A DNA stretch of 64,000 nt, from the NCBI GenBank assembly GCA_015478725.1, contig JADMIG010000007.1, positions 1 through 64,000 of the forward strand, in the 5' to 3' direction. Position 1 is the first letter of the stretch. The number at the start of each line of letters is the position of its first letter. Of the stretch, positions 24,883-33,725 are shown piece by piece. The stretch comes from Chloroflexota bacterium. GTDB lineage: Bacteria; Chloroflexota; Limnocylindria; Limnocylindrales; CSP1-4. Under the pieces are notes generated by a model. That model was not told the DNA's origin. It did not search any database and saw only the letters and a program-made list of their open reading frames with translations. A program made the translations under genes and the position numbers.

Positions 24883-27096
24883 TCAGCTCCGGTCCCGATC
24901 GCGGCTCGTCGCAACCAGCTGTTCGACGGTGACCGACCGGCGTTCGCCCGGGGCCAGCCGCATGGGCCAGACGGCGACGAGGGCGCTTCCCTGGTAGGTC
25001 CGCTCGAACCCGTATTCGGAGTTCGAGACGGTCTCGATCGGCGACCACCAGACCGCTGCGGCGGGTTCGATGGATGTCGTCAGTCGGAGGCCGACATGGT
25101 CGTTGCCGCTCGCGATGCGGGTCGTATCTCCCCGCTCGCCACCACCGTCGTGCGCCGTCCGTTCGCCGTCGATCTCGTAGAAGGCGGCGGGATTGCCACC
25201 ACCACCGAGCATCATGAGCGCCCATTCGACACCGAGGTCGGCGACCGCCTCCGTCGCAGAGCGGTTCTCGAGCGTGACGTGGAGCCGGATGGTGGGCGCG
25301 CGCCGATCGCCGTCGAACGTGATGCGCTTCTCGATCCGGAGGGTGCCGCCGTCGCTGTCGAGCCGGACGTCCCGGCCGAGGACGATGGCGCCTTCGCCGA
25401 GGTGGACGACGTCGTACGCGCCGTCACGGGCGTCCGCGAGCTCCTCCGCCCGTGCCTCGGCGAAGGCCAGTGCGGTCGTTCCGGGCGTGAAGAGGTGGAC
25501 GAGTCCGGAGCGGCGCTCGTACCCGTCGTAGCGGACGTGGGCGGCAAGGCCGGGTTCGCGCGCGCGCACGACCTCGTGGATGGACGACACCGCGCCGCCG
25601 TTCGTGCCGTTGCCGGGCTCGACCGCCTCCGCCGCGGCGCTGGCGGCGCGAGCCGCCGCGGCGTCGGTCTCGATGAGCCGGACGTGGTACGCCTCTCGCC
25701 GGCGACGAAGGACGGACGTGAGGGCGTGGCGCACCGGCCGGATGTCCCACGACGCGATGCCGCCGCCACCGGCCGGATCGACGACCACGACCTGGCCCGG
25801 CGCGGTGACGAGGATCTCGGCGACGCCGTCGAGGTTCGTGTCCGCCCGCACGATCCCGTCGACGACGATGCCGGACGAGCGGGCGACCGCGTCGGCGAAG
25901 TCCTCCGCGGCGATGAGGTGCTCGTACGTCGCGAGCCGCATGTGGGTGATGTAGATCCCGCCGAAGACACCGTGCCAGTAGCAATCGTTGCTCTGGCCCT
26001 GGAGCAGCTCGGCGGTCGCGAGGTCCGCCAGGCGGCGGATCTCCGGCTCCCCGTCGTCGGCGAGCTCGTGGGCACGGGCGACCTTGTCGGAGGTCCGAAG
26101 CATCTGCTTGTGGAGCTCGTTGATCTCGCGGTACTTGACCTGGAAGTTGCGCCAGAAGCCGCCGCGAAGCCAGCGCGCCTCGGGCCGCCCCTCGCGCTCG
26201 GCCCGGACGAGCGCCGCCTCGAACACCGTACCCTCGTCCACCGGAAGCGCCCACTCGCCCATCTCCGCGTACGAGGAGGTCGGGATGTAGGCCCGGCCGA
26301 CGGGCCGCTCCCGCTCCATCCACTCGCTCGGGGTGACGAGCTCGAGCCACGTGGCGTTCGCGGCGAGGGCGCTGAAGAATCGATCCACCCACTGGCCGGC
26401 ACCCCAGCAGTGCTCGAACGTGCCGGGCCACGAACCGAACTTCTCGCCGTCGTCGCCCATCGTCCCGAGCAGGTGGCCGTCGTCCGTGGCGTGATCGCGG
26501 AGGTAGGCGATCGCTTCGTCGACGTCACCGAACGGGAGCCGATAGCGGAGGCCCTTGTCCGAGGCGAAGATCGTCAGGAGGCGGCCCTGATCGTCCGTGG
26601 TGTAGGTGCCCCAGAGGCGCGATTCGTCGATCGACGCGGCCCGCAGATGGGTGTCGTCGAGGATCGTCCAGCGATAGCCGGCGTCGACGAGGCTCACCGG
26701 CAGGTCCGGCTCCCAGACCCGCTCGGCGAGCCAGGCACCGTGAGGCCGGCGACCGCCGATCCGCTCGATCGCGTCGGCCATCCGGATGAGCTGGGCGAGG
26801 CGATCCCGCTCGGGGAGCGAGGCCAGCACAGGCTCGTAGTAGCCACCGCCGAGGAGCTCGACCCGGTCGGCGGCCACGAGTCGACCGAGGCGCTCGAGGA
26901 ACTCGGGCCGCTCGGCGGCGAACCAGTCGAGGAGGGCGCCGCTGTAGTGGAGGGCGAGGCGGACGTGGGGATGGCGCTCGAGGGCCGCGACGAGCGGCTC
27001 GTAGGCCCGTTCGTAGACCTCCGCGATGACCCAGCCGAAATTGCCGACGGGCTGGTGGTTGTGGAGCACGAGGGCCAGGGAGACGCGATGCCCCAT
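24883..27096 (-). CDS. GH57 4-alpha-glucanotransferase-type enzyme
   Basis: A 737-residue cytoplasmic GH57 enzyme. All five family regions are present: HNHQPVGNFG (12-21), GGGYYEP (83-89), AWLAERVWEPD with nucleophile Glu125, GDDGEKFGSWP (214-224) with the catalytic Asp, and YWHGVFGGIYITHMR. The middle and C-terminal parts match the DUF1925 and DUF1926 domains of the Thermococcus 4-alpha-glucanotransferase, so it probably transfers or cleaves maltodextrin units. GGAG precedes the ATG at 27096. It is divergent from the LacI gene, sharing the AAACCGGTTT operators, and so is probably repressed by LacI together with the importer. Confidence 0.88.
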   Translation of the reverse strand: MGHRVSLALVLHNHQPVGNFGWVIAEVYERAYEPLVAALERHPHVRLALHYSGALLDWFAAERPEFLERLGRLVAADRVELLGGGYYEPVLASLPERDRLAQLIRMADAIERIGGRRPHGAWLAERVWEPDLPVSLVDAGYRWTILDDTHLRAASIDESRLWGTYTTDDQGRLLTIFASDKGLRYRLPFGDVDEAIAYLRDHATDDGHLLGTMGDDGEKFGSWPGTFEHCWGAGQWVDRFFSALAANATWLELVTPSEWMERERPVGRAYIPTSSYAEMGEWALPVDEGTVFEAALVRAEREGRPEARWLRGGFWRNFQVKYREINELHKQMLRTSDKVARAHELADDGEPEIRRLADLATAELLQGQSNDCYWHGVFGGIYITHMRLATYEHLIAAEDFADAVARSSGIVVDGIVRADTNLDGVAEILVTAPGQVVVVDPAGGGGIASWDIRPVRHALTSVLRRRREAYHVRLIETDAAAARAASAAAEAVEPGNGTNGGAVSSIHEVVRAREPGLAAHVRYDGYERRSGLVHLFTPGTTALAFAEARAEELADARDGAYDVVHLGEGAIVLGRDVRLDSDGGTLRIEKRITFDGDRRAPTIRLHVTLENRSATEAVADLGVEWALMMLGGGGNPAAFYEIDGERTAHDGGGERGDTTRIASGNDHVGLRLTTSIEPAAAVWWSPIETVSNSEYGFERTYQGSALVAVWPMRLAPGERRSVTVEQLVATSRDRDRS

Positions 27097-27125
27097 ATCG
27101 ACTCCGTGTTTTCCGAGCGGACACC

Positions 27126-27154
27126 TTGACGGCCGACGGACGACCTGCTAGCCT
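27126..27154 (+). promoter_or_regulatory. Promoter towards lacI
   Basis: TTGACG (27126-27131), 17 nt, TAGCCT (27149-27154). The predicted start point near 27161 falls inside the first operator, so repressor binding would block initiation. Confidence 0.55.
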
Positions 27155-27159
27155 CCCCT

Positions 27160-27182
27160 AAACCGGTTTGCTAAACCGGTTT
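27160..27182. promoter_or_regulatory. Double LacI-family operator
   Basis: Two identical 10-bp palindromes, AAACCGGTTT at 27160-27169 and 27173-27182, separated by GCT (13-bp period). The CG-centred even palindrome is the classic LacI-family site. The pair lies between GH57 and lacI. Confidence 0.8.
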
Positions 27183-27268
27183 GGTGCGGTCATGATACAC
27201 GTCCCTCGAGGGCCGCTCACCCGTTTTCGCAGCCGCGTCGTCTCGCTGACGCCAGGGATCGACGACCG

Positions 27269-28348
27269 ATGGAGGTTGGCGACCGCGTGGATCACCTGAC
27301 CCGGCGCCCGACCATCTCGGATGTTGCCGAGGCAGCGGGCGTATCGAAGACCACCGTGTCGTTCGCCTTCAATCGACCGGATCGACTGGCGGCGGAGACG
27401 GCGACCCGGATCCGATCGGTGGCCGACACGCTTGGTTACCGGCCGCATCCGGTGGCCCGGATGCTCTCCCAGGGACGAACGGGGACGATCGGGGTCCTGA
27501 CGCCGCAGGCGCTGGCGATCGTGTTCGAGAACCCGTATTTCGGGACGTTCAATGCGGGCGTGGCGGCGGCGGCCGAGGCAGCCGGATACGCCCTCCATTT
27601 CATCTCCCCGCTGCAGGGCTCGCTCGCCCGGGCGGTCGGACGGGCGACCGTCGACGGGGTGGTGGCTGTCGGCCTGTCAGCCGATCACCCGGAGGTCGAA
27701 CAGATCCGCCGCGCCGGCCTGCCGATGGTGCTCGTCGACTCGACCGCGTTGCCCGATCAACCGTCGATCGAAGTCGACGACGAGGGCGGGGCACGACTCG
27801 CGGCGGAACACCTGCTCGGGCTGGGCCATCGCGCGTTCGTGGTCCTGTCCATCGAACCGTCGGAGCGGGCCGGCGGCGAGGACCCCGACGGCGTCCCGGC
27901 CCGGCGACTGCGCGGCTATCGAGCGGCGCTGGCGGCGACCGGGATCGCCCTCCCCGATGAGGCGATCGTCACCTCCGAGGCGACGATCCCGGGCGGCGCC
28001 GCGTCGTTCGCCGAGGCCTGGGATGCCGGCCAGCGCCCGACCGCCGTCCTGGCGATGAGCGATGCGACCGCGGTCGGGGCGATGCGGGCGGCCCGCGCGC
28101 GGGGCCTCCGCGTGCCGGCGGACCTCAGCGTCGTCGGCTTCGATGACGTCGACCTCGCCCGCTTTGCCGACCCCGAGCTCACGACGATCCACCAGCCGAT
28201 CGCCCGGAAGGGCGAGGAGGCCGTTCGCCTGCTCATCGCGATCCTCGGCGGCGCGGCTGGCGCGCCGATCCACGAAACCCTCCCCACCCGGCTCGTGGCC
28301 CGCGCGTCCACGGGGCCCGCGCCGATCGACCGACGCTCGGCCGACTGA
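27269..28348 (+). CDS. LacI family regulator of maltodextrin use
   Basis: A 359-residue repressor. Residues 14-60 are the LacI helix-turn-helix and hinge (PTISDVAEAAGVSKTTVSFAFN, hinge LGYRPHPVARMLS); residues 70-350 are the periplasmic-binding-like sugar domain (TIGVLTPQALAIVFENPYFG; MSDATAVGAMRAARARG; SVVGFDDVDLARF). It would bind the double AAACCGGTTT site and respond to a maltodextrin. ATG at 27269 is kept; an alternative GTG at 27287 has GGAGG 11 nt upstream and would remove six residues without loss of domain. Its position between GH57 and the importer supports the role. Confidence 0.85.
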   Translation: MEVGDRVDHLTRRPTISDVAEAAGVSKTTVSFAFNRPDRLAAETATRIRSVADTLGYRPHPVARMLSQGRTGTIGVLTPQALAIVFENPYFGTFNAGVAAAAEAAGYALHFISPLQGSLARAVGRATVDGVVAVGLSADHPEVEQIRRAGLPMVLVDSTALPDQPSIEVDDEGGARLAAEHLLGLGHRAFVVLSIEPSERAGGEDPDGVPARRLRGYRAALAATGIALPDEAIVTSEATIPGGAASFAEAWDAGQRPTAVLAMSDATAVGAMRAARARGLRVPADLSVVGFDDVDLARFADPELTTIHQPIARKGEEAVRLLIAILGGAAGAPIHETLPTRLVARASTGPAPIDRRSAD

Positions 28349-28511
28349 AGGAGGTGCCCACGAGCCATCTACCGGTCGATCGCCGTCCACGCCCTGCCAT
28401 CGAGCGATGGCGAGGCCTCGCCCGGCCGAACGAACAGCGCGTCCCACCGCCGACGCGGACCGAAGATCGGTCCGGGCGGCAAGGCCACATGACGGAGGAG
28501 GTCCCACCAGG

Positions 28512-29789
28512 ATGCTGAGGAACACTCGATTCGGCGCACTCATCGCCGCAGCGGCGATGGTCGCCACGGCGTGCAGCGGCGCCGCCACCCCATCGCCGAG
28601 CGGGAGCGCCGCCGCGTCCGCCGCGACGTCCGCCCCGCCCTCGGCCGCCACATCGGCGGCGGCCAGCCCGAGTACGGCAGCCCTCACCGGATCGTTGACG
28701 ATCTGGGAGGCATACGGTGCGTCCGGCTCGGCCGAGAAGGACGCCTTTGACAAGATCGTCGCGGCGGTGATGGCCGCCAACCCCGGCCTGAAGGTCACGG
28801 TGACGGACGTTCCGTTCAACAACCTCTTCACGAACTTCGAGACCCAAGCCGCTGCTGGCGCGGGGCCGGACCTGTACATCGCCCCGAATGACAACCTGCC
28901 GACCGAGGCCCGCGCCGGGCTCCTCGTCGACCAGAGCTCGCTCGTTGCGACGCTCAAGGCCCCGCCGTACAACACGTCCGACGTCGCCATCAACGCGGCG
29001 ACGGTGGACGGCAAGCTCTATGAGATCCCGGAGTCGATGAAGGCCGTCGAGCTGTTCTACAACAACTCGATCCTCACCACGGCGCCGGTCACGACCGGGG
29101 ACTGGAAGGCCAACGCGAGCAAGCTCGGCTGGGTCTATGGAGCGAACGGTGGCGGCGCCTACTACCTGTGGGGCATCTTCTCGTCGTTCGGCGGGACGAT
29201 CATGGATCCGAGCACGGGCAAGTGCACCGCCACCAAGGGTGGCGTCGCCGACGCCCTCAAGTGGCTGCAGGACATGAAGGCCGCCGGGATGCACTTCTAC
29301 CAGAACGACAATGACGCCAAGGCGGATCTCATCTCCGGGAAGATCGCCGGCTTCATCGACGGCCCGTGGCAGTCGGGCGACCTGTCCAAGGCCCTCGGCA
29401 GCAAGCTCGCCGTGACGGCCGGGCCGAGTGGCCCGGGTGGCGCGTGGGCTCCCCTCACCGCTCCGGACGGCTTCTACATCAACTCCGCCTCACCGAACAA
29501 GGACCTGGCTGCGCAGTTCGCGCTCCAGTTCCTCCTCCCGGCGAACGAGCAGATCTTCGCGAACGCCGGTCACCTGCCGGCGAACACGACGCTCCAGCCG
29601 TCCGATCCGATCGCCCAGAGCTTCGCCGCGCTCATGCCGAAGGGCTTCCCGCGGCCGACGCTCAAGCAGCTAAACAACTACTGGGGCAACTTCGGCAACG
29701 CCCTCGTCGCCGTCATCGACAAGGGCACCGACCCGAAGGCCGCCGTCGCCACCGCCTGCGCGGCGATGGACAAGGCGAACGGCCTGTAA
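28512..29789 (+). CDS. Maltodextrin-type ABC substrate-binding lipoprotein
   Basis: A 425-residue family 1 solute-binding protein. The signal ends in a lipobox (VATAC, Cys21), so it is a lipid-anchored binding protein. A Ser/Ala-rich linker of about 35 residues precedes the domain (LTIWEAYGASGSAEKDAF; AGAGPDLYIAPNDNLPTEARAGL; GKIAGFIDGPWQSGDL), typical of maltose/maltodextrin binders (MalE). GGAGGAGG lies about 12-20 nt upstream. First gene of the importer operon; a strong hairpin follows it. Confidence 0.88.
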   Translation: MLRNTRFGALIAAAAMVATACSGAATPSPSGSAAASAATSAPPSAATSAAASPSTAALTGSLTIWEAYGASGSAEKDAFDKIVAAVMAANPGLKVTVTDVPFNNLFTNFETQAAAGAGPDLYIAPNDNLPTEARAGLLVDQSSLVATLKAPPYNTSDVAINAATVDGKLYEIPESMKAVELFYNNSILTTAPVTTGDWKANASKLGWVYGANGGGAYYLWGIFSSFGGTIMDPSTGKCTATKGGVADALKWLQDMKAAGMHFYQNDNDAKADLISGKIAGFIDGPWQSGDLSKALGSKLAVTAGPSGPGGAWAPLTAPDGFYINSASPNKDLAAQFALQFLLPANEQIFANAGHLPANTTLQPSDPIAQSFAALMPKGFPRPTLKQLNNYWGNFGNALVAVIDKGTDPKAAVATACAAMDKANGL

Positions 29790-29828
29790 GGGAGGCGCCC
29801 CACGGCGTACCCTCGAAGTCACGCGCTC

Positions 29829-29860
29829 GGTCGGGGCGCCGGTAAACCGGCGCCCCGACC
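29829..29860 (+). terminator. Intra-operon hairpin between binding protein and permeases
   Basis: GGTCGGGGCGCCGGT (29829-29843) and its exact reverse complement (29846-29860) with only AA between: an almost uninterrupted 14-15 bp stem. It lies 39 nt past the binding-protein stop and before the permease genes, as in maltose operons where it keeps the binding protein in excess. Confidence 0.65.
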
Positions 29861-29891
29861 CACATCCTGCCGACCGCGGAGGAGGATCGTC

Positions 29892-29918
29892 ATGGACGCG
29901 AAGAGATCGTCGAGATGA
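29892..29918 (+). CDS. Eight-residue leader ORF overlapping malF start
   Basis: ATG at 29892 follows GGAGGATCGTC, encodes MDAKRSSR and stops in the TGA of ATGA, which contains the permease start codon. The permease itself has no good ribosome binding site, so its translation probably depends on ribosomes ending this ORF. Confidence 0.5.
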   Translation: MDAKRSSR

Positions 29919-30931
29919 CCGCCGCCGCCGCCAGTCCCGGGGCGCTGCCGCGACGATCGGTCTGGCAGCGGACGCGGGACAGCCGGACCGCCTACCTGTT
30001 CCTGCTGCCCGCGCTGCTGGTGATGGCGATCATCACCTTCTACCCTCTCGTCTTCCAGGTCTGGATGTCGTTCACGGACTACGGCCTGACGAACCTGCGC
30101 TACAACGCGCCTGCCCCGAACTTCGTGGGCCTCCAGAACTACCAGAGGATCCTCGACAACAACATCGTCCTCCCGAACTTCGATTTCCTGCGGATCCTCG
30201 TCTTCAACCTCTTCTGGGCCCTGTCGAACGTGGCCTTCCATCTTGTGATCGGGGTGGTCGTCGCGCTCGTCCTCAACATCGAGGGTCTCCGCTTCAAGCG
30301 TTTCTATCGCGCGATCTACATCCTCCCGGTCGTCATACCGCCGATCATCGTCGCCACGGTCTGGCGGAACCTGTTCGATCCCCAGTACGGTGCGATCAAT
30401 CAGATCCTCAGCGGCGTCGCCGGCATCCTGTTCAAGGCACCGCCGGTGACCCTCGACTGGTTGAATCAACCGAATCCGATCGTCGCCCTTGGACCGTTCA
30501 TCCTGCCGCTCGCGTACTTCGCGCTCCTCGCGGCGAACGTGTGGCTCGGCTGGCCGCTCAATTCGGTCGTCGCGACGGGTGCACTCCAGAGCATCCCGCG
30601 CGACCTCTACGAGGCGGCGGAGATGGACGGTGCTGGTTGGCTGCAGAAGTTCAGGACGGTGACCCTGCCGTTCCTGAGGCCGGCGATGCTGCCCTACGCG
30701 ATCTACGGTTTCATCATCACCTTCAACCTCTTCTACCTCTCGTACTTCATGTCCGGAGGCGGTCCATTCGGGCAGACGGAGCTGCTCGTGACGATCGCGT
30801 ACCGCCTCGTCTCCGAGCAACATTTGTATGCGGTCGCGGCGGCGTTCGCGATCTTCGAGTTCTTCATTCTCCTCGGGATCACGCTCATCACGAACCGGTT
30901 GGGGAAGGCGACGGCCCGCTATGACGCTTGA
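29915..30931 (+). CDS. ABC sugar permease, MalF type
   Basis: A 338-residue membrane permease with six predicted helices, beginning RTAYLFLLPALLVMAIITF. The EAA loop that docks the ATPase is DLYEAAEMDGAGWLQKFRTV, followed by LPFLRPAM. It lacks the extra periplasmic loop of E. coli MalF and matches the short sugar permeases of Gram-positive type operons. The start overlaps the short leader ORF by ATGA. It forms the channel with MalG for import of sugar delivered by the lipoprotein. Confidence 0.88.
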   Translation: MTAAAASPGALPRRSVWQRTRDSRTAYLFLLPALLVMAIITFYPLVFQVWMSFTDYGLTNLRYNAPAPNFVGLQNYQRILDNNIVLPNFDFLRILVFNLFWALSNVAFHLVIGVVVALVLNIEGLRFKRFYRAIYILPVVIPPIIVATVWRNLFDPQYGAINQILSGVAGILFKAPPVTLDWLNQPNPIVALGPFILPLAYFALLAANVWLGWPLNSVVATGALQSIPRDLYEAAEMDGAGWLQKFRTVTLPFLRPAMLPYAIYGFIITFNLFYLSYFMSGGGPFGQTELLVTIAYRLVSEQHLYAVAAAFAIFEFFILLGITLITNRLGKATARYDA

Positions 30932-30973
30932 CATGCGATCCCGACCCACCGAGCCCACATGGAGGTCGAAGCC

Positions 30974-31912
30974 ATGACGTCCCAGGCGGTCGCCGCCGAG
31001 CGCGGCATGAGCCGGCCGCTCGCCGACGCGCACATCGCGGGAAGGCGGCGGCCCGGCCGCTTCGGGCGGCAGCTCGTCCTGCAGCTCATCTGCATCGCGA
31101 TCGCGGTGACGGTGCTGTTCCCGATGGTCTGGATCCTCGCGATGTCGCTGGATCCGCGGAATATCTCGCGTCCCGACTCGCTCTTCCCGCCGGGCGCCTC
31201 GCTCGACGCCTACGCCAGAGTGATCGCGCGGCCGACGTTGAATCCCGTGTCGTTTGCTCGGCTCGCACTCAACAGCGTGATCATCGCCCTCCTCATCTCG
31301 GCCGCGAGCGTGTCGATCGGCGTCCTCGCGGCCTATGCGTTCTCACGGCTCCGGTTCCGCGGGCGGGAGATCCTCATGATCGCCATCCTCGCGGTGCTCA
31401 TGCTCCCGGCCGTCGCCGCGCTCGCGCCGCTCTTCGTCATGTTGGGGAAGTTCCAATTCGGGACGTTCAACCTCCGCTCGTCGCTCTTCGGTGTGGCGCT
31501 CGCGGTGACGGCGAGCCAGCTGCCCTTCGCGATCTGGAACATCAAGGGCTACCTCGACACCATCCCGAAGGAGCTCGAGGAGGCCGCGACGGTGGATGGG
31601 GCGGGTCGTTTCCAGGCGTTCCGCTACGTCATCCTTCCGCTCGCGACACCGGTCCTCGCGGTCACCGCGTTCTTCGGCTTCATCGCCGGCTGGACCGAGT
31701 TCCAATTCTCGTTCCTGTTCCTCGTCGGCGACACCAACCTCTGGACGTTGTCGATGGCGCTGAACGGAATGGTCGGACAGTACGCCGCGAGCACGCCCTG
31801 GTCGCAGTTCGCGGCGTTCGCGATCCTCGTCGCCCTGCCGGTCATGGTCGTCTACATGTTCCTCCAGAGGTACATCGTGTCCGGGCTCGCCATCGGCGGC
31901 GTGAAGGGCTGA
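30974..31912 (+). CDS. ABC sugar permease, MalG type
   Basis: A 312-residue permease with six helices. The EAA loop is ELEEAATVDGAGRFQAFRY, then VILPLATPVLAV. ATG at 30974 has GGAGG 8 nt upstream and is preferred to an in-frame ATG at 30959. Conserved C-terminal AIGGVKG ends the protein as in many MalG homologues. The operon has no ATPase gene nearby, so a shared MsmK/UgpC-type ATPase elsewhere in the genome must power it. Confidence 0.88.
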   Translation: MTSQAVAAERGMSRPLADAHIAGRRRPGRFGRQLVLQLICIAIAVTVLFPMVWILAMSLDPRNISRPDSLFPPGASLDAYARVIARPTLNPVSFARLALNSVIIALLISAASVSIGVLAAYAFSRLRFRGREILMIAILAVLMLPAVAALAPLFVMLGKFQFGTFNLRSSLFGVALAVTASQLPFAIWNIKGYLDTIPKELEEAATVDGAGRFQAFRYVILPLATPVLAVTAFFGFIAGWTEFQFSFLFLVGDTNLWTLSMALNGMVGQYAASTPWSQFAAFAILVALPVMVVYMFLQRYIVSGLAIGGVKG

Positions 31913-31947
31913 GCGAACGAGGATCGAGCCGAGCGGTCGCCCTGCGA

Positions 31948-33660
31948 GTGCGCGCCCGGAAGCTGGCGGTCGTCATCCTGGCGGCCGTCGTCGGCGCCTG
32001 CGCTCCGCTCGCGTCGGGCAGCCCCGTCTCGCCGGCCGGTCCCGGTTCATCGAGCGCAGCCGTCGTGTCCGCCGCACCCGGAGGAGGATCCGCGGCGCCG
32101 CCGTGTCCGGCGTCGGCGGCCGAACCGGTCCCGGCCCTCGGCCAGCCAGGCTGGTGGGTCGACCGGGTCTTCTACGAGGTCTTCGTGCGGAGCTTCGCCG
32201 ACTCGAACGGCGACGGCGTCGGAGACCTCCGAGGCCTCATCTCGAAACTCGACTACTTGAACGACGGGAATCCTGGCACGACGTCCGACCTCGGCGTCAC
32301 CGGACTGTGGCTCATGCCGATCATGCCGTCGCCGTCCTACCACGGGTACGACGTGACCGACTACGAGGCGGTGAACGCCGCGTATGGGTCGTTGGCCGAC
32401 CTGCGGACCCTCGTCCGTGAGGCGCATCGGCGCGGCATCGCCGTCATCCTCGACATGCCGTTCAACCACACCTCGAGTCAGCATCCGTGGTTCGTGGACA
32501 GCCGAACCCCCGGCTCCACCCACGCCGATTGGTACGTATGGGCCGACAGTCCGGGCGGGACGAACTGGTTCCCCGACGGCAAGCGCTTCTACTACGCGGC
32601 CTTCGGGCCGAACATGCCGGACCTCAACTTCCGGGACCCGGCGGTCACGGAGGCGATCGATTCGATCGCGTCCTTCTGGCTCGGCGACGTCGGCGTCGAC
32701 GGCTTTCGGCTCGACGCCGCGAAGTACCTGGTCGAGGACGGTGCGGTCACCCAGAACACCCCCGAGACGCACGCCTGGCTCGGTTCGTTCCGCCGGACGG
32801 TCGAGGCGACCCATCCGGGCTCGCTCCTGCTCGGCGAGGTCTGGGACACCTCGGCGACGAGCGCGAGCTATGTCCCGAATGCCCTCGACATGACGTTTGA
32901 CTTCGGGCTCGCCGGGGCGTACGTGGCTGCCGCCAACGGCGGACAGGCCTGGGGCCTGGCCGGGATTCTCGGGCGCGTGGTCGCCCTCTATCCTCCGGGC
33001 GGATTCGGGGCGTTCCTCACGAACCACGACATGGACCGCCTGGCGACGCAGACCGGCGGCGACCCGGCGCGGATGCGACTGGCCGCGGACCTCCTCCTCA
33101 CCGGGCCGGGCGTGCCGTTTGTCTACTACGGCGAGGAGATCGGGATGAGCGGCGCCAAGCCGGATCCACGGATCAGGACGCCGATGCGCTGGACGTCGGC
33201 GCCGCGGACTGCCGGATTCACGAGCGGCACTCCCTGGGAGCCGCTGTCGGGCGATGCAGCGACGATCGACGTCGCCGACGAGAGCGCCGATCCCGGCTCG
33301 CTGCTCAGCCACTATCGGACGCTCATCGCGCTGCGGGCGGCGCATCCCGCATTCGCCCACGGCACTCTCGTCGTCGCCGGGAGCTCGTCGGGGTCCGTCC
33401 TCGCCACGATCCGCCGGTCCGCCGATGAGACGCTCCTCGTCCTGGCCAATCTCGGGACGACCGCCGTCACGAACGAGACCGTGAGCCTCGCCTCCGGGCC
33501 GCTCTGCGGGACTCCGGCGGTCCGCGTCGTCTATGGCTCGGGCGGCGTGACGGGTGATCCGCCGTCCCCCATCATCACCGCGACCGGCGGCCTCGCTCCC
33601 TACCGGCCCATCGCGAACCTCGCCCCCCAGAGCGTCACGGTCCTGGCCTTCGGTCCGTGA
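31948..33660 (+). CDS. GH13 alpha-amylase lipoprotein
   Basis: A 570-residue surface enzyme. Residues 1-18 form a lipoprotein signal ending VVGAC (Cys18), followed by a Ser/Ala/Pro linker. The GH13 barrel has region I DMPFNHTSSQHPWF, region II GVDGFRLDAAKYL with nucleophile Asp, region III LLLGEVWD with acid/base Glu and region IV FLTNHDMDR. WWVDRVFYEVFVRSF is the usual opening. It probably cuts external starch or maltodextrin for the adjacent importer. The start is GTG with a weak ribosome binding site, 35 nt after MalG; the frame continues upstream in shadow of MalG and is rejected there. Overlaps a GTG (GTGA) that begins the next frame. Confidence 0.85.
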   Translation: MRARKLAVVILAAVVGACAPLASGSPVSPAGPGSSSAAVVSAAPGGGSAAPPCPASAAEPVPALGQPGWWVDRVFYEVFVRSFADSNGDGVGDLRGLISKLDYLNDGNPGTTSDLGVTGLWLMPIMPSPSYHGYDVTDYEAVNAAYGSLADLRTLVREAHRRGIAVILDMPFNHTSSQHPWFVDSRTPGSTHADWYVWADSPGGTNWFPDGKRFYYAAFGPNMPDLNFRDPAVTEAIDSIASFWLGDVGVDGFRLDAAKYLVEDGAVTQNTPETHAWLGSFRRTVEATHPGSLLLGEVWDTSATSASYVPNALDMTFDFGLAGAYVAAANGGQAWGLAGILGRVVALYPPGGFGAFLTNHDMDRLATQTGGDPARMRLAADLLLTGPGVPFVYYGEEIGMSGAKPDPRIRTPMRWTSAPRTAGFTSGTPWEPLSGDAATIDVADESADPGSLLSHYRTLIALRAAHPAFAHGTLVVAGSSSGSVLATIRRSADETLLVLANLGTTAVTNETVSLASGPLCGTPAVRVVYGSGGVTGDPPSPIITATGGLAPYRPIANLAPQSVTVLAFGP

Positions 33661-33725
33661 CGGTCGACTCCGGATCGGCCAGCCCCGCCCAGCACCGCTC
33701 TCGACCCCATCAAGCAGAGGAGACC

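Noticed and set aside
20027-28382. 16-bp repeat ATCTACCGGTCGATCG at 20027 and 28367
   Set aside because: At this length and GC content several such matches are expected by chance in 64 kb; one copy is inside the GH13 coding end.
27677-29014. Long minus-strand frame across lacI and the binding-protein gene
   Set aside because: Antisense shadow of lacI and the lipoprotein gene; no domain or ribosome binding site.
30928-31947. 340-codon upstream extension of the GH13 lipoprotein
   Set aside because: It overlaps malG in another frame. Starting at GTG 31948 restores a normal lipoprotein signal.
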